DNA of 64,000 nucleotides, taken from the NCBI RefSeq assembly GCF_000577615.1, contig NZ_CBXX010000002.1, positions 62,001 to 126,000 of the forward strand, given 5' to 3'. This stretch comes from Herbaspirillum sp. RV1423 (lineage in GTDB: Bacteria; Pseudomonadota; Gammaproteobacteria; Burkholderiales; Burkholderiaceae_D). The position numbers and the translations under genes are program-made. Numbering within the stretch: the stretch's first letter is position 1; each line of letters begins with the position of its first letter. The notes below the pieces were generated by a model. It worked only from the letters and a program-made list of their open reading frames with translations, was not told where the DNA came from and did not search any database. This document shows, piece after piece, positions 35,355 through 44,049 of this stretch.

Positions 35355-36133
35355 CTTCCTATGCCAACCTGCGTCTCGACACGGTGGGCCATACCGCCGT
35401 CGTCACGCTCGCCAATCCGCCTGCCAATACCTGGACGCAGGAGGGGCTGGCCGACCTGACGCGCCTGGTCGGCGACCTGAATGACGACCGCAACATCTAC
35501 AGCATGGTGGTCACGGGCGAGGGCGAGAAATTCTTTTCCGCCGGCGCCGACCTCAAGCTGTTCGCCGACGGCGACAAGGCGCTGGCGCGTGAAATGGCGC
35601 GCCGTTTCGGCGAAGCCTTCGAGACGCTGAGCGGGTTCCGCGGCGTGTCGATTGCCGCCATCAACGGCTATGCCATGGGCGGCGGGCTGGAATGTGCGCT
35701 GGCTTGCGACATCCGCATCGCCGAAACGCAGGCGCAAATGGCCTTGCCGGAGGCATCGGTCGGGCTGCTGCCGTGTGCCGGCGGCACGCAGTTGCTGCCC
35801 TGGCTGGTCGGCGAAGGCTGGGCCAAGCGCATGATCCTGTGCGGCGAGCGCGTCAACGCCGACACCGCCTTGCGCATCGGCCTGGTGGAAGAAGTCGTGC
35901 CGCAAGGGCAGGCCAAAGCGCGTGCGCTCGAACTGGCCAGGCAGGTCGACAAGCAAAGCCCGTCCAGCGTCGCGGCCAGCAAGAAACTGATCCAGGGCGC
36001 GCGGCATCAGCCGCCGGCAGCCAATCTGCCGATCGAGCGCGAGCTGTTCCTCGACCTGTTCAGCACCCAGGACCAGAAGGAGGGTGTGAATGCCTTCCTG
36101 CAAAAACGCAGTCCGGAATGGAAAAACGCCTGA
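35351..36133 (+). CDS. Enoyl-CoA hydratase/isomerase family protein
   Basis: 260 residues, crotonase fold. Hydrates the enoyl-CoA made by the dehydrogenase before it. Oxyanion-hole segments FSAGADLKLF (about 62-71) and AMGGGLECALACD (about 107-119) are present; acidic catalytic residues are Glu in GGGLEC and Glu in LPEASVGLLPCAGGTQ. The start overlaps the upstream stop by ATGA. Length is normal for the family. A strong terminator follows, so the operon is these two genes. Confidence 0.93.
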   Translation: MTSYANLRLDTVGHTAVVTLANPPANTWTQEGLADLTRLVGDLNDDRNIYSMVVTGEGEKFFSAGADLKLFADGDKALAREMARRFGEAFETLSGFRGVSIAAINGYAMGGGLECALACDIRIAETQAQMALPEASVGLLPCAGGTQLLPWLVGEGWAKRMILCGERVNADTALRIGLVEEVVPQGQAKARALELARQVDKQSPSSVAASKKLIQGARHQPPAANLPIERELFLDLFSTQDQKEGVNAFLQKRSPEWKNA

Positions 36134-36168
36134 CGCAAGAAGTTGCGATTCTGGAAAGAAGCAGGGGG

Positions 36169-36196
36169 AGCCGGAAGCGAAAACTTCCGGCTTTTA
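36169..36196 (+). terminator. Rho-independent terminator of acyl-CoA dehydrogenase/hydratase operon
   Basis: Perfect 9-bp stem AGCCGGAAG (36169-36177) / CTTCCGGCT (36184-36192), 6-nt loop CGAAAA, then TTTATGTTTTT. Located 36 bp after the hydratase stop. Confidence 0.85.
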
Positions 36197-36298
36197 TGTT
36201 TTTCGGTTGCAACATTTTGTGTTTTGCATGGCATCATAACGTCGGTTTTTGGTTCCCGTTTTGATCCCATTCGAATCTACATTGCATTCAGCCTGAAA

Positions 36299-36970
36299 AT
36301 GAAACAGCAAATCATCACCCTGGGCGGCGGCGGTTTTTCGACCGAGAGCGATCCTTCGCTCGATGAGTACATCCTGCAACAAGCCCGCACGGCGCATCCG
36401 CGCATCGGTTTCGTGCCGACCGCCAGCGGCGATGCGGCGGCCTCTCTGTTGAAGTTTTATGCGCGCTTTGCCGCGCTCGAATGCATGCCGACGCATTTGT
36501 CTTTTTTTGGCCGCACGCCCGACCTGCGGGACTGGACGATGGCGCAGGACGTGATTTTCGTCGGCGGCGGCAACACCAGAAGCATGCTGGCCATATGGCG
36601 TGAATGGGGTTTTGCCGACATCCTGAAGGAAGCCTTGCAAAACGGCGCCGTGCTGGCCGGCGTCAGCGCGGGCGCGATTTGCTGGTTCGAGCATGGCGTC
36701 ACCGATTCCCATGCCGGCATGCTGGCGCCGATTGACGGACTGGGTTTTCTGCGCGGAAGCTGCTGTCCGCATTATTCCCAGGAAGCGGAGCGCAGACCGG
36801 CTTTCGAGCAATTCGTGCGTGCTGAAAAAATCCCGGCCGGCGTCGCCATCGACGACGGCGCGGCCTTGCATTTCATCGACGGCAAACCGGTGCGGGTCGT
36901 GGCCGGAAGGACCGGCGCGGGAGCCTATCTGGTCAGCAAGCAGGGTTCAGCGACGCTGGCGGAGAATTAA
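36299..36970 (+). CDS. Peptidase E family protein (S51)
   Basis: 223 residues from the ATG at 36299. Class I glutamine-amidotransferase-like fold of the S51 peptidases: FVGGGNTRSMLAIW (87-100) and the nucleophile elbow GVSAGAICWF with Ser123. Conserved GFLRGSCCPHYSQEAERRP supplies the later catalytic-region residues. E. coli PepE cleaves N-terminal Asp dipeptides; YgaJ-like relatives have unknown substrates, and this sequence is closer in style to the latter. Single gene after a terminator. Confidence 0.85.
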   Translation: MKQQIITLGGGGFSTESDPSLDEYILQQARTAHPRIGFVPTASGDAAASLLKFYARFAALECMPTHLSFFGRTPDLRDWTMAQDVIFVGGGNTRSMLAIWREWGFADILKEALQNGAVLAGVSAGAICWFEHGVTDSHAGMLAPIDGLGFLRGSCCPHYSQEAERRPAFEQFVRAEKIPAGVAIDDGAALHFIDGKPVRVVAGRTGAGAYLVSKQGSATLAEN

Positions 36971-37031
36971 AGCCGGTTATCGGACCGTAGGGCCATGCGC
37001 TGCGGGAACTGTCGCCCGCATCAGCGATCTT

Positions 37032-37052
37032 CCTGTCTGACATCCAGACAGG
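37032..37052 (+). promoter_or_regulatory. Hairpin overlapping the MscS ribosome binding site
   Basis: Perfect 8-bp stem CCTGTCTG (37032-37039) / CAGACAGG (37045-37052) with loop ACATC. The 3' arm supplies the AGG of the Shine-Dalgarno AGGAG (37050-37054), 6 nt before the ATG at 37061. When folded it would hide the ribosome site. Confidence 0.55.
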
Positions 37053-37060
37053 AGCCGCAC

Positions 37061-38164
37061 ATGGAAATACCTTTTCTCAACGACTTGCCGCGGGGGCCAT
37101 TGCAGTCCGGCCTGATCGTCGCCGTTGCCGCCGTTGTGGCGATTTCGCTCGCGCTGATCGTGCATCGGGCGGGTATCCTGCTGTTGCGACGGCTGGTGCG
37201 CAACCGGCCGTTTACCACCAACGCCACCCACATCGCGTTTCGCGCGAGCCAGTTATGTGCGGTCTTGCTTGCCGTGCGCCTGGTGTTGACCGCTGCTCCG
37301 GACGACACGCCGGGATTGCAATCCTTGTCCTATATCGGCACGGTGGCGCTGATACTGGCGCTGACCTGGTTGGCGATGAAGTGCATCGAGTCGGTCAGCG
37401 CCACGGTCATCCAGCTCAACCCCTACGACGTCGCCGACAATCTCAAGGCGCGTCGCATCCTGACACAGACGCGCGTGCTGACGCGCAGCGCTTATTTCAT
37501 CATCGGCCTGCTGGGGTTGTCGTTCGTGCTGCTGACGTTGCCGGGGGCGCGCCAGTTCGGCGCCAGCCTGCTGGCGTCGGCGGGCGTGGCCGGGCTGGTC
37601 GCCGGTATCGCGGCGCGGCCGGTGCTGGGCAACTTCATCGCCGGCCTGCAGATCGCCTTCTCGCAACCGATCCGCATCGACGACGTGCTGATCGTCAACG
37701 GCGAATGGGGACGCGTGGAAGAAATCACCGGTACTTTCGTCGTCGTGCGCATCTGGGATGAGCGCCGCATGATCGTGCCGCTGCAATGGTTTATCGAGAA
37801 TCCGTTCGAGAACTGGACGCACACTTCGTCGACCATCCTCGGCACGGTATTTCTGTGGCTGGATTTCAGCGTGCCGGTCGACGCATTGCGCGTGGAGTTC
37901 GAACGCCTCTGCAAGGAAGCGCCGCAATGGGACGGGCGTGTCTGCGCGCTGCAGGTTACCGACGCCAATGAACGCGCCATGCAGGTCCGCCTGCTGGTGA
38001 GCGCGCAGAATTCCGGCAATGCCTTCGAGCTGCGCTGCAAGATTCGCGAATCGATGATCGCTTTCATTGCCGACAACCATCCCGATGCCTTGCCGCGCCT
38101 GCGGTCGGCGGTCGACCCGGTGGCGCCGGACAGGATAAACGGCGGCGCGCCGATGCAGCGCTGA
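37061..38164 (+). CDS. Mechanosensitive ion channel, MscS family
   Basis: 367 residues from the ATG at 37061 (in-frame start with AGGAG). Inner membrane. Hydrophobic helices at about 16-40, 64-80, 92-112 and 140-165 lead to the pore helix (ASLLASAGVAGLVAGIAARP, about 179-198), the Ala/Gly-zipper of MscS, followed by NFIAGLQIAFSQPIRIDDV and the cytoplasmic beta domain (VVVRIWDERRMIVPLQWF). It opens under membrane tension to release solutes during hypo-osmotic shock. Slightly longer than E. coli MscS (286) by extra N-terminal helices, like YnaI/YbdG types. Confidence 0.92.
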   Translation: MEIPFLNDLPRGPLQSGLIVAVAAVVAISLALIVHRAGILLLRRLVRNRPFTTNATHIAFRASQLCAVLLAVRLVLTAAPDDTPGLQSLSYIGTVALILALTWLAMKCIESVSATVIQLNPYDVADNLKARRILTQTRVLTRSAYFIIGLLGLSFVLLTLPGARQFGASLLASAGVAGLVAGIAARPVLGNFIAGLQIAFSQPIRIDDVLIVNGEWGRVEEITGTFVVVRIWDERRMIVPLQWFIENPFENWTHTSSTILGTVFLWLDFSVPVDALRVEFERLCKEAPQWDGRVCALQVTDANERAMQVRLLVSAQNSGNAFELRCKIRESMIAFIADNHPDALPRLRSAVDPVAPDRINGGAPMQR

Positions 38165-38298
38165 TCCTTCGCAGCGCCGTCTTTTCGCGCAGCGTGGAGG
38201 CAAGGCGTCAGGCTGAACTGCCGCCAATCCCTCGCCAATCCCCTATACTTGCGCGATCTTGAAACAGACGGCAACGGCGCCGTGACGAAGGCAGCAAC

Positions 38299-40665
38299 GT
38301 GACGCAACAACAAGCAGGTTTTCTTCTCACCAGACACTGGCGCGATACGCCGGCCGGCACGGAGGTCGAGTTCTGGCTGGCGACCGACGACGGGCCGCGT
38401 CTGGTGCGCCTGCCGGTGCAGCATTCGGTTGCCTTCATCCCCGCCGAGCAGCGCGCGCAGGCCGAAGCGGTTTTGCAAAGGGAGCGCCAGGTCGAGTTGC
38501 GTCCCCTGCAACTGGTCGATTTCCGGCACCGCCCCATGCTGGGCTTGTATTGCCGTCAGCACCGCCAGTTGATCAAGATCGAAAAGCTGCTCAGGGAATA
38601 CGGCATCGATATCTACGAAGCAGACATTCGTCCGCCCGAACGCTACCTCATGGAGCGCTTCATCACGGCGCCGGTACTCTTTTCCGGCGAAGCCAACGGC
38701 GACGGTCCGTTGCTCAACACGCAACTCAAGCCCGCGCCCGGTTATCGTCCGCAACTGAAGCTGGTGTCGCTGGACATCGAAACGACCATGCGCGGCGACC
38801 TGTATTCGATTGCACTGGAAGGCTGCGGCCAGCGCCAGGTTTATATGCTCGGTCCGCCCAACGGCAACGCCGCCGGACTCGATTTCGACATGGTGTATTG
38901 CGACAGCCGTCCGCAGATGCTGGAAAAGCTGAATCAATGGATGGCGCGGCACGACCCTGACGTCATCATCGGCTGGAACGTGGTGCAGTTCGACCTGCGC
39001 GTGCTGCAGGAACATGCCGGACGTTTCGGGATCCCGCTGCGTTTCGGCCGCGACGGCAGCGCACTTGAATGGCGCGAGCACGGCTTCCAGCAAAACCATT
39101 ATTTCGCCGCCGCTGCCGGACGCCTGATCGTCGACGGCATCGAAGCGCTGCGCTCGGCGACCTGGAGTTTTCCGTCGTTCAGCCTGGAGTCGGTCGCGCA
39201 AACCTTGCTGGGCGAGGGCAAGGACATCACCAACGCTTACCAGCGCATGGATGAGATCGACCGCCGCTTTGCCGAAGACAAACCGGCGCTGGCGGCCTAC
39301 AACCTCAAGGATTGCGAACTAGTCACGCGCATTTTCGCCAAGACCGAACTGCTGTCCTTCCTGCTTGAGCGCGCCTCTGTCACGGGCTTGCCGGCTGACC
39401 GCAATGGCGGCTCGGTGGCGGCGTTCAGCCATCTCTACATGCCGCACATGCATCGCCTCGGGTTCGTCGCGCCCAATCTCGGCGACACGCCGGGCGAGCC
39501 GAGTCCGGGCGGTTTCGTCATGGATTCGCAGGCGGGATTGTTCGACTCGGTGCTGGTGCTGGATTACAAAAGCCTGTATCCGTCCATCATCCGCACCTTC
39601 CTGATCGACCCGGTCGGGCTGGTCGAAGGGCTGGCCCATCCGGGCGATGCCGACTCGGTGCCGGGGTTTCGCGGTGCGCGTTTTTCACGCCGCAAGCACA
39701 GCCTGCCGGCCATCGTCGCGCAGATCTGGCAAGGCCGCGAAGTCGCCAAGCGTCAGCAGAACAAGCCCTTGTCGCAGGCGCTGAAGATCATCATGAACGC
39801 CCTGTACGGCGTGCTCGGTTCGACCGGCTGCCGCTTCTTCGATGCGCGCCTGGCGTCGTCGATCACCATGCGCGGCCACGAGATCATGCATCGCACGCGC
39901 GAACTGATCGAAGCGCAGGGCTATCAGGTCATCTACGGCGACACCGATTCGACCTTCGTCTGGCTCCGCAAGGCGCACAGCGAAGCGCAGGCCGACGCCA
40001 TCGGCAACGCGCTGGTCCGGCACGTCAACGCGTGGTGGGGCGCGCACCTGCAACAGGAATACGGACTCGACAATGCGCTTGAGCTGGAATACGAAACGCA
40101 TTACCGCCGCTTCCTCATGCCCAACGTGCGCGGCACGGATTTCGGCAGCAAGAAGCGCTATGCCGGCATGGTGGTCAAACCGGACGGCAGCGAGGAAATG
40201 GTCTACAAGGGACTGGAATCGGTGCGCACCGACTGGACGCCGCTGGCGCAGCAGTTCCAGCAGGAGCTATACCAGCGCATCTTCCGGCGCGAACCTTATC
40301 AGGCTTACGTGCGCGACTACGTCCGGCGCACGCTCGGCGGCGAACTCGACGACGCGCTGGTCTATCGCAAGCGCCTGCGGCGTCCGCTCGACGCCTACGA
40401 ACGCAACGTGCCGCCGCATGTGCGGGCGGCGCGCATGGCCGATGAATTCAACCGCGAACAAGGCCGGCCATTGCAATACCAGGACGGCGGCTGGATCAGC
40501 TACGTCATGACCACGGCCGGGCCGGAACCGCTGGAAACGCGCCGCTCGACCATCGACTACGACCACTACGTGACGCGCCAGTTGCAACCGGTGGCCGACG
40601 CCATCCTGCCGTTCTTGCAGGACGATTTCGCCGCGCTGGTGACGGGACAGAAGGAATTGTTCTGA
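38299..40665 (+). CDS. polB: DNA polymerase II (family B)
   Basis: 788 residues, starting at GTG 38299 with AAGG upstream. Family B polymerase with 3'-5' exonuclease, used in damage tolerance. Exo I motif DIETT at about 159-163; polymerase motif [14 protein letters not shown] from about 422; [20 protein letters not shown] (about 495-515) for motif B; motif [11 protein letters not shown] at about 546. Length matches E. coli Pol II (783). It converges on the imuA-imuB-dnaE2 cassette, so two translesion systems share this locus. No LexA box was seen just upstream of polB. Confidence 0.95.
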   Translation: MTQQQAGFLLTRHWRDTPAGTEVEFWLATDDGPRLVRLPVQHSVAFIPAEQRAQAEAVLQRERQVELRPLQLVDFRHRPMLGLYCRQHRQLIKIEKLLREYGIDIYEADIRPPERYLMERFITAPVLFSGEANGDGPLLNTQLKPAPGYRPQLKLVSLDIETTMRGDLYSIALEGCGQRQVYMLGPPNGNAAGLDFDMVYCDSRPQMLEKLNQWMARHDPDVIIGWNVVQFDLRVLQEHAGRFGIPLRFGRDGSALEWREHGFQQNHYFAAAAGRLIVDGIEALRSATWSFPSFSLESVAQTLLGEGKDITNAYQRMDEIDRRFAEDKPALAAYNLKDCELVTRIFAKTELLSFLLERASVTGLPADRNGGSVAAFSHLYMPHMHRLGFVAPNLGDTPGEPSPGGFVMDSQAGLFDSVLVLDYKSLYPSIIRTFLIDPVGLVEGLAHPGDADSVPGFRGARFSRRKHSLPAIVAQIWQGREVAKRQQNKPLSQALKIIMNALYGVLGSTGCRFFDARLASSITMRGHEIMHRTRELIEAQGYQVIYGDTDSTFVWLRKAHSEAQADAIGNALVRHVNAWWGAHLQQEYGLDNALELEYETHYRRFLMPNVRGTDFGSKKRYAGMVVKPDGSEEMVYKGLESVRTDWTPLAQQFQQELYQRIFRREPYQAYVRDYVRRTLGGELDDALVYRKRLRRPLDAYERNVPPHVRAARMADEFNREQGRPLQYQDGGWISYVMTTAGPEPLETRRSTIDYDHYVTRQLQPVADAILPFLQDDFAALVTGQKELF

Positions 40666-40668
40666 CTG

Positions 40669-40706
40669 TGCCGGCCGCCGGATGTTTTCGGCGGCCGGCA
40701 TTCTAT
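40669..40706. terminator. Terminator hairpin at the end of polB
   Basis: Perfect 12-bp stem TGCCGGCCGCCG (40669-40680) / CGGCGGCCGGCA (40689-40700), loop GATGTTTT, then TTCTAT. It lies 3 bp after the polB stop and just before the leftward-reading remnant and dnaE2. Confidence 0.7.
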
Positions 40707-40708
40707 CC

Positions 40709-40879
40709 TCAGTCCGCGACCTTCACGACGATTTTTCCGAACTGTTGTCCGGATTCCAGATAGGCATATGCCTGTGGCGCTTCTTCAAAGCCGAACACGC
40801 GGTCGATGACAGGATGCAGCCGCTTGGCGCCGGCGAACGATTCCGTGCTGGCGCCGTGCGGCGAGCCGTTCAGCAGAAA
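40709..40879 (-). pseudogene. Truncated zinc-type alcohol dehydrogenase, C-terminal remnant
   Basis: A minus-strand frame of about 57 codons ends at TCA 40709-40711. Its protein contains AKRLHPVIDRVFGFEEAPQA then YAYLESGQQFGKIVVKVAD, the typical last 50 residues of medium-chain zinc alcohol dehydrogenases/quinone reductases. Everything upstream (some 280 residues) is missing and is replaced by dnaE2, whose stop at 40870 lies inside the remnant frame. A deletion or insertion joined the two. It has no start codon and cannot be functional alone. Confidence 0.75.
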
Positions 40880-43800
40880 TCGCGGCTGCCGACATGGATT
40901 TCGCCGAGCAGATGCGACAGGTCGACTAAGCGTTTGGCCACCAGGTGCTTGACGCCTGAATGGGTCTGCCAGATGCCGTAGACGCCTAACAGCGTGGCGT
41001 TGAGGACTTCGTTGCGCTGTTTTTCCACCAGCGACGGCCAGAGGATGACGTTGGTCGAGCCGGTCTCGTCTTCGATCGTGATGAACAGCACGCCTTTGGC
41101 CGTGCCGGGGCGCTGGCGCACGGTGACGATGCCGCAGCCGCGCGCGAACTGGCCGTCCTGGAAAGTGGCCATGACTTCATAGGGAAGAAATTTACGCTTG
41201 CTCAGGATCGGCCGCAGCAAGGCCAGCGGATGGCGCCCGAGCGTCAGGCCGGCGCTGCGGTAATCGGCGACGATGTCCTCGGCTTCCGACGGCGCCGGCA
41301 ATTGCAAGGCGTCTTCCCGCGACGGCGCGGCGTGCAGCAAGTCTTTGGCGGGCGCGGCATCGAGCGCCTGCCACAGGGCCTCGCGCCGATGGCCGCTCAG
41401 CGCGCTCAGGGCGTTGCCGGCCGCGAGCGCCTGCAGGTCGCGCTTGTCGAGGCCGGCGCGACGGGCCAGGTCTTGCAGGTCGGTGAAGGGATGCGCGCGG
41501 CGCGCCTGTTCGATGCCTTGCGACGGTTCCTGTTTCATGCCGCCGATCAGGGACAGGCCGAGGCGCACTGCGGGGCGGGCATCGGGATGCTGGGCGTCGA
41601 TATTTTCCAGCGTGCTTTCCCAATCGCTGTGCATGACGTCGGCCGGCAGTACGCGCACGCCATGCCGGCGGGCGTCCTGGATCAGTTGCGACGGCGAATA
41701 AAACCCCATGGGCTGGCTGTTGAGCAGCGAGCACAGGAAGGCTTCCGGCTCATGGCATTTGATCCAACTGCTGGCATAGGCGAGCAGGGCGAAGCTGGCG
41801 GCGTGGCTTTCGGGGAAACCGTATTCGCCGAAGCCCTGGATCTGGCGGAAGATGGCTTGCGCGAACGCCTTTTCGTAACCGCGTTCGAGCATGCCCTGGA
41901 TGAGCCGGGTTTCGTATTTTTCCATGCCGCCCTTGCGTTTCCAGGCCGCCATGGCGCGCCGCAAACCGTCGGCCTCTCCCGGCGTGAAGCCGGCTGCGAG
42001 GACGGCGATCTGCATGACCTGTTCCTGGAAGATCGGCACGCCGCGCGTGCGCTCCAGGGCCTGGCGCAGGATTTCCTTGGGATAGGTTTCGGGTTCGCGG
42101 CCTTCGCGCCGGCGCAGGAAGGGATGCACCATGCCGCCCTGGATCGGCCCCGGCCGCACGATCGCCACCTGCACCACCAGATCGTAAAAGCGGCGCGGCT
42201 TCAGCCGCGGCAGCATGCTCATCTGGGCGCGGCTTTCGATCTGGAACACGCCGATGGTGTCGGCCTTGCAGATCATGTCGTAGGTGACGGGGTCTTCGCG
42301 CGGGATATCCTGCATCGTGAACGGCATGCCGCGCCGCTTGCCGACCAGTTCCAGCGCACGCCGCAAGGCCGACAGCATGCCCAGCGCCAGCACGTCGACC
42401 TTGAGCAGGCCGAGCGATTCGAGGTCGTCCTTGTCCCACTGGATCACCGAGCGATCCGGCATGGCGGCATTCTCAATCGGCACCAATCGCGACAGCTTGT
42501 CGCGCGCGATCACGAAGCCGCCGCTGTGTTGCGACAGGTGACGCGGGAATTTGATCAGTTGCAAGGCCAGGATGGCCCACTGGCGGGCGATCGGCGATTC
42601 CGGGTCGAGGCCGCATTCGGCAAAGCGTTCCAGCATGTTGTAGCGGTTGTCGAACCACTGGTGCGACTTGGCGACCTTGTCGACGATGGACGCATCCACG
42701 CCGAGCGCCTTGCCGACGTCGCGCAACACGCCGCGCGGCCGGTAAGTGTGTACGGCGGCGGCGATGGCGGCGCGCATGCGGCCGTATTTGCGGTAGATGT
42801 ACTGGATAACTTCTTCGCGCCGCTGGTGTTCGAAGTCGACATCGATGTCGGGCGGCTCGCCGCGCTCCTTGCTGATGAAGCGTTCGAACAGCATGACCGA
42901 GCAGGTCGGATCGACTTCGGTCACGCCCAGGCAATAGCAGACCACCGAGTTGGCAGCGGAACCCCGGCCCTGGCGCAGGATGCCGTGATCGCGCGCGAAG
43001 CGGACGATGTCGTAGACCGTGAGGAAATACGGTTCGTAGGCCATGTCGTTGATCATCGTCAGTTCGTGCTCGATCTGGTCGGCAACCTGTTGCGGGATGC
43101 CGCCGGGATAGCGCATGTGCGCGCCGAGATAGGTTTCCTGGCGCAAATAGGCGGCCGGCGTCTGGCCGTCGGGAACCAGTTCTTCCGGATATTCGTAGCG
43201 CAACTGGTCGAGTTTGAAGGTGCACATGGCGGCGATGCGCAAGGTTTCTTCCAGCGCCGCCGCCGGGAAAACGTTCGCCAGCCGCAGGCGCGAGCGCAAG
43301 TGCTGTTCGGCATTGGGCGCCAGGTCGTAGCCGCAGTCGCCGACCGCCTTGCCGAGGCGGATGGCGGTCAGCGTGTCTTGCAGCGGCTTGCGCGAACGCA
43401 CATGCATATTGACCTGGCCGAGCGCGACGACGCGCAGGCCGTGGCGATCGGCGGCCTCCTGGATGACGCCGCGATGCAGGTCGTCGAAGGGCCGATAAAG
43501 CCGGGTCAGGCCGAGCCAGGCGCGTTGCGGGAAGGTCGCCGCCAGCCAGCTTGCCTGCTGTTCCAGCAGGTCGGCGTCGGCGGGATAATGCGGCGCCAGG
43601 ATCAGCAGGCAATCGGGCAGGCCGCGCAGATGGGCGTGCGACGCCTGCGGCGCGGAGAAGTCATCGATGCCGATGCGGTAGCTGCCCTTGTCGGCGCGGG
43701 TGCGGCCCAGCGTGATCAACTCGGACAGGTTGCCGTAACCCTCGCGGTTCTGCGCCAGCGCGATCAGGCTCATGGGTGGTTTCCCGGGTTCCCATTCGAT

Positions 43801-44034
43801 GCGGAAATACGATCCGATGATCAGCTTCATGCCTGCATTCCTGGTTTCCACATGCGCGCGCACGACGCCGGCCAAGGAACATTCGTCGGTCATGGCGAGC
43901 GCCGTGTAGCCGAGCTGTACCGCGCGCGCGGCCAGCTCTTCTGCATGCGAGGCGCCTTCCAGAAAGGTGAAGTTGGACAGGCAGAACAGTTCGGCGTAAT
44001 CGGGGACGGCAAATGGAGGTGTGTCGGAACTCAT
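40870..44034 (-). CDS. dnaE2: Error-prone DNA polymerase DnaE2 (ImuC)
   Basis: 1054 residues, C-family polymerase alpha subunit used for mutagenic lesion bypass with ImuA and ImuB. A PHP domain occupies about 10-260 (LSNFTFLEGASHAEEL near the start). Active-site acidic residues lie in DIDVD (396-400), followed by ADTIGVFQIESRAQM and later helix-hairpin-helix and OB domains. The end SRDFC replaces the family's usual SRDFH and meets an alcohol dehydrogenase remnant, showing that the 3' end was rejoined at a breakpoint, but only the last residue changed. It follows imuB by 15 bp. Confidence 0.95.
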   Translation of the reverse strand: MSSDTPPFAVPDYAELFCLSNFTFLEGASHAEELAARAVQLGYTALAMTDECSLAGVVRAHVETRNAGMKLIIGSYFRIEWEPGKPPMSLIALAQNREGYGNLSELITLGRTRADKGSYRIGIDDFSAPQASHAHLRGLPDCLLILAPHYPADADLLEQQASWLAATFPQRAWLGLTRLYRPFDDLHRGVIQEAADRHGLRVVALGQVNMHVRSRKPLQDTLTAIRLGKAVGDCGYDLAPNAEQHLRSRLRLANVFPAAALEETLRIAAMCTFKLDQLRYEYPEELVPDGQTPAAYLRQETYLGAHMRYPGGIPQQVADQIEHELTMINDMAYEPYFLTVYDIVRFARDHGILRQGRGSAANSVVCYCLGVTEVDPTCSVMLFERFISKERGEPPDIDVDFEHQRREEVIQYIYRKYGRMRAAIAAAVHTYRPRGVLRDVGKALGVDASIVDKVAKSHQWFDNRYNMLERFAECGLDPESPIARQWAILALQLIKFPRHLSQHSGGFVIARDKLSRLVPIENAAMPDRSVIQWDKDDLESLGLLKVDVLALGMLSALRRALELVGKRRGMPFTMQDIPREDPVTYDMICKADTIGVFQIESRAQMSMLPRLKPRRFYDLVVQVAIVRPGPIQGGMVHPFLRRREGREPETYPKEILRQALERTRGVPIFQEQVMQIAVLAAGFTPGEADGLRRAMAAWKRKGGMEKYETRLIQGMLERGYEKAFAQAIFRQIQGFGEYGFPESHAASFALLAYASSWIKCHEPEAFLCSLLNSQPMGFYSPSQLIQDARRHGVRVLPADVMHSDWESTLENIDAQHPDARPAVRLGLSLIGGMKQEPSQGIEQARRAHPFTDLQDLARRAGLDKRDLQALAAGNALSALSGHRREALWQALDAAPAKDLLHAAPSREDALQLPAPSEAEDIVADYRSAGLTLGRHPLALLRPILSKRKFLPYEVMATFQDGQFARGCGIVTVRQRPGTAKGVLFITIEDETGSTNVILWPSLVEKQRNEVLNATLLGVYGIWQTHSGVKHLVAKRLVDLSHLLGEIHVGSRDFC

Positions 44035-44049
44035 GCTTGCTCCTTGCGC

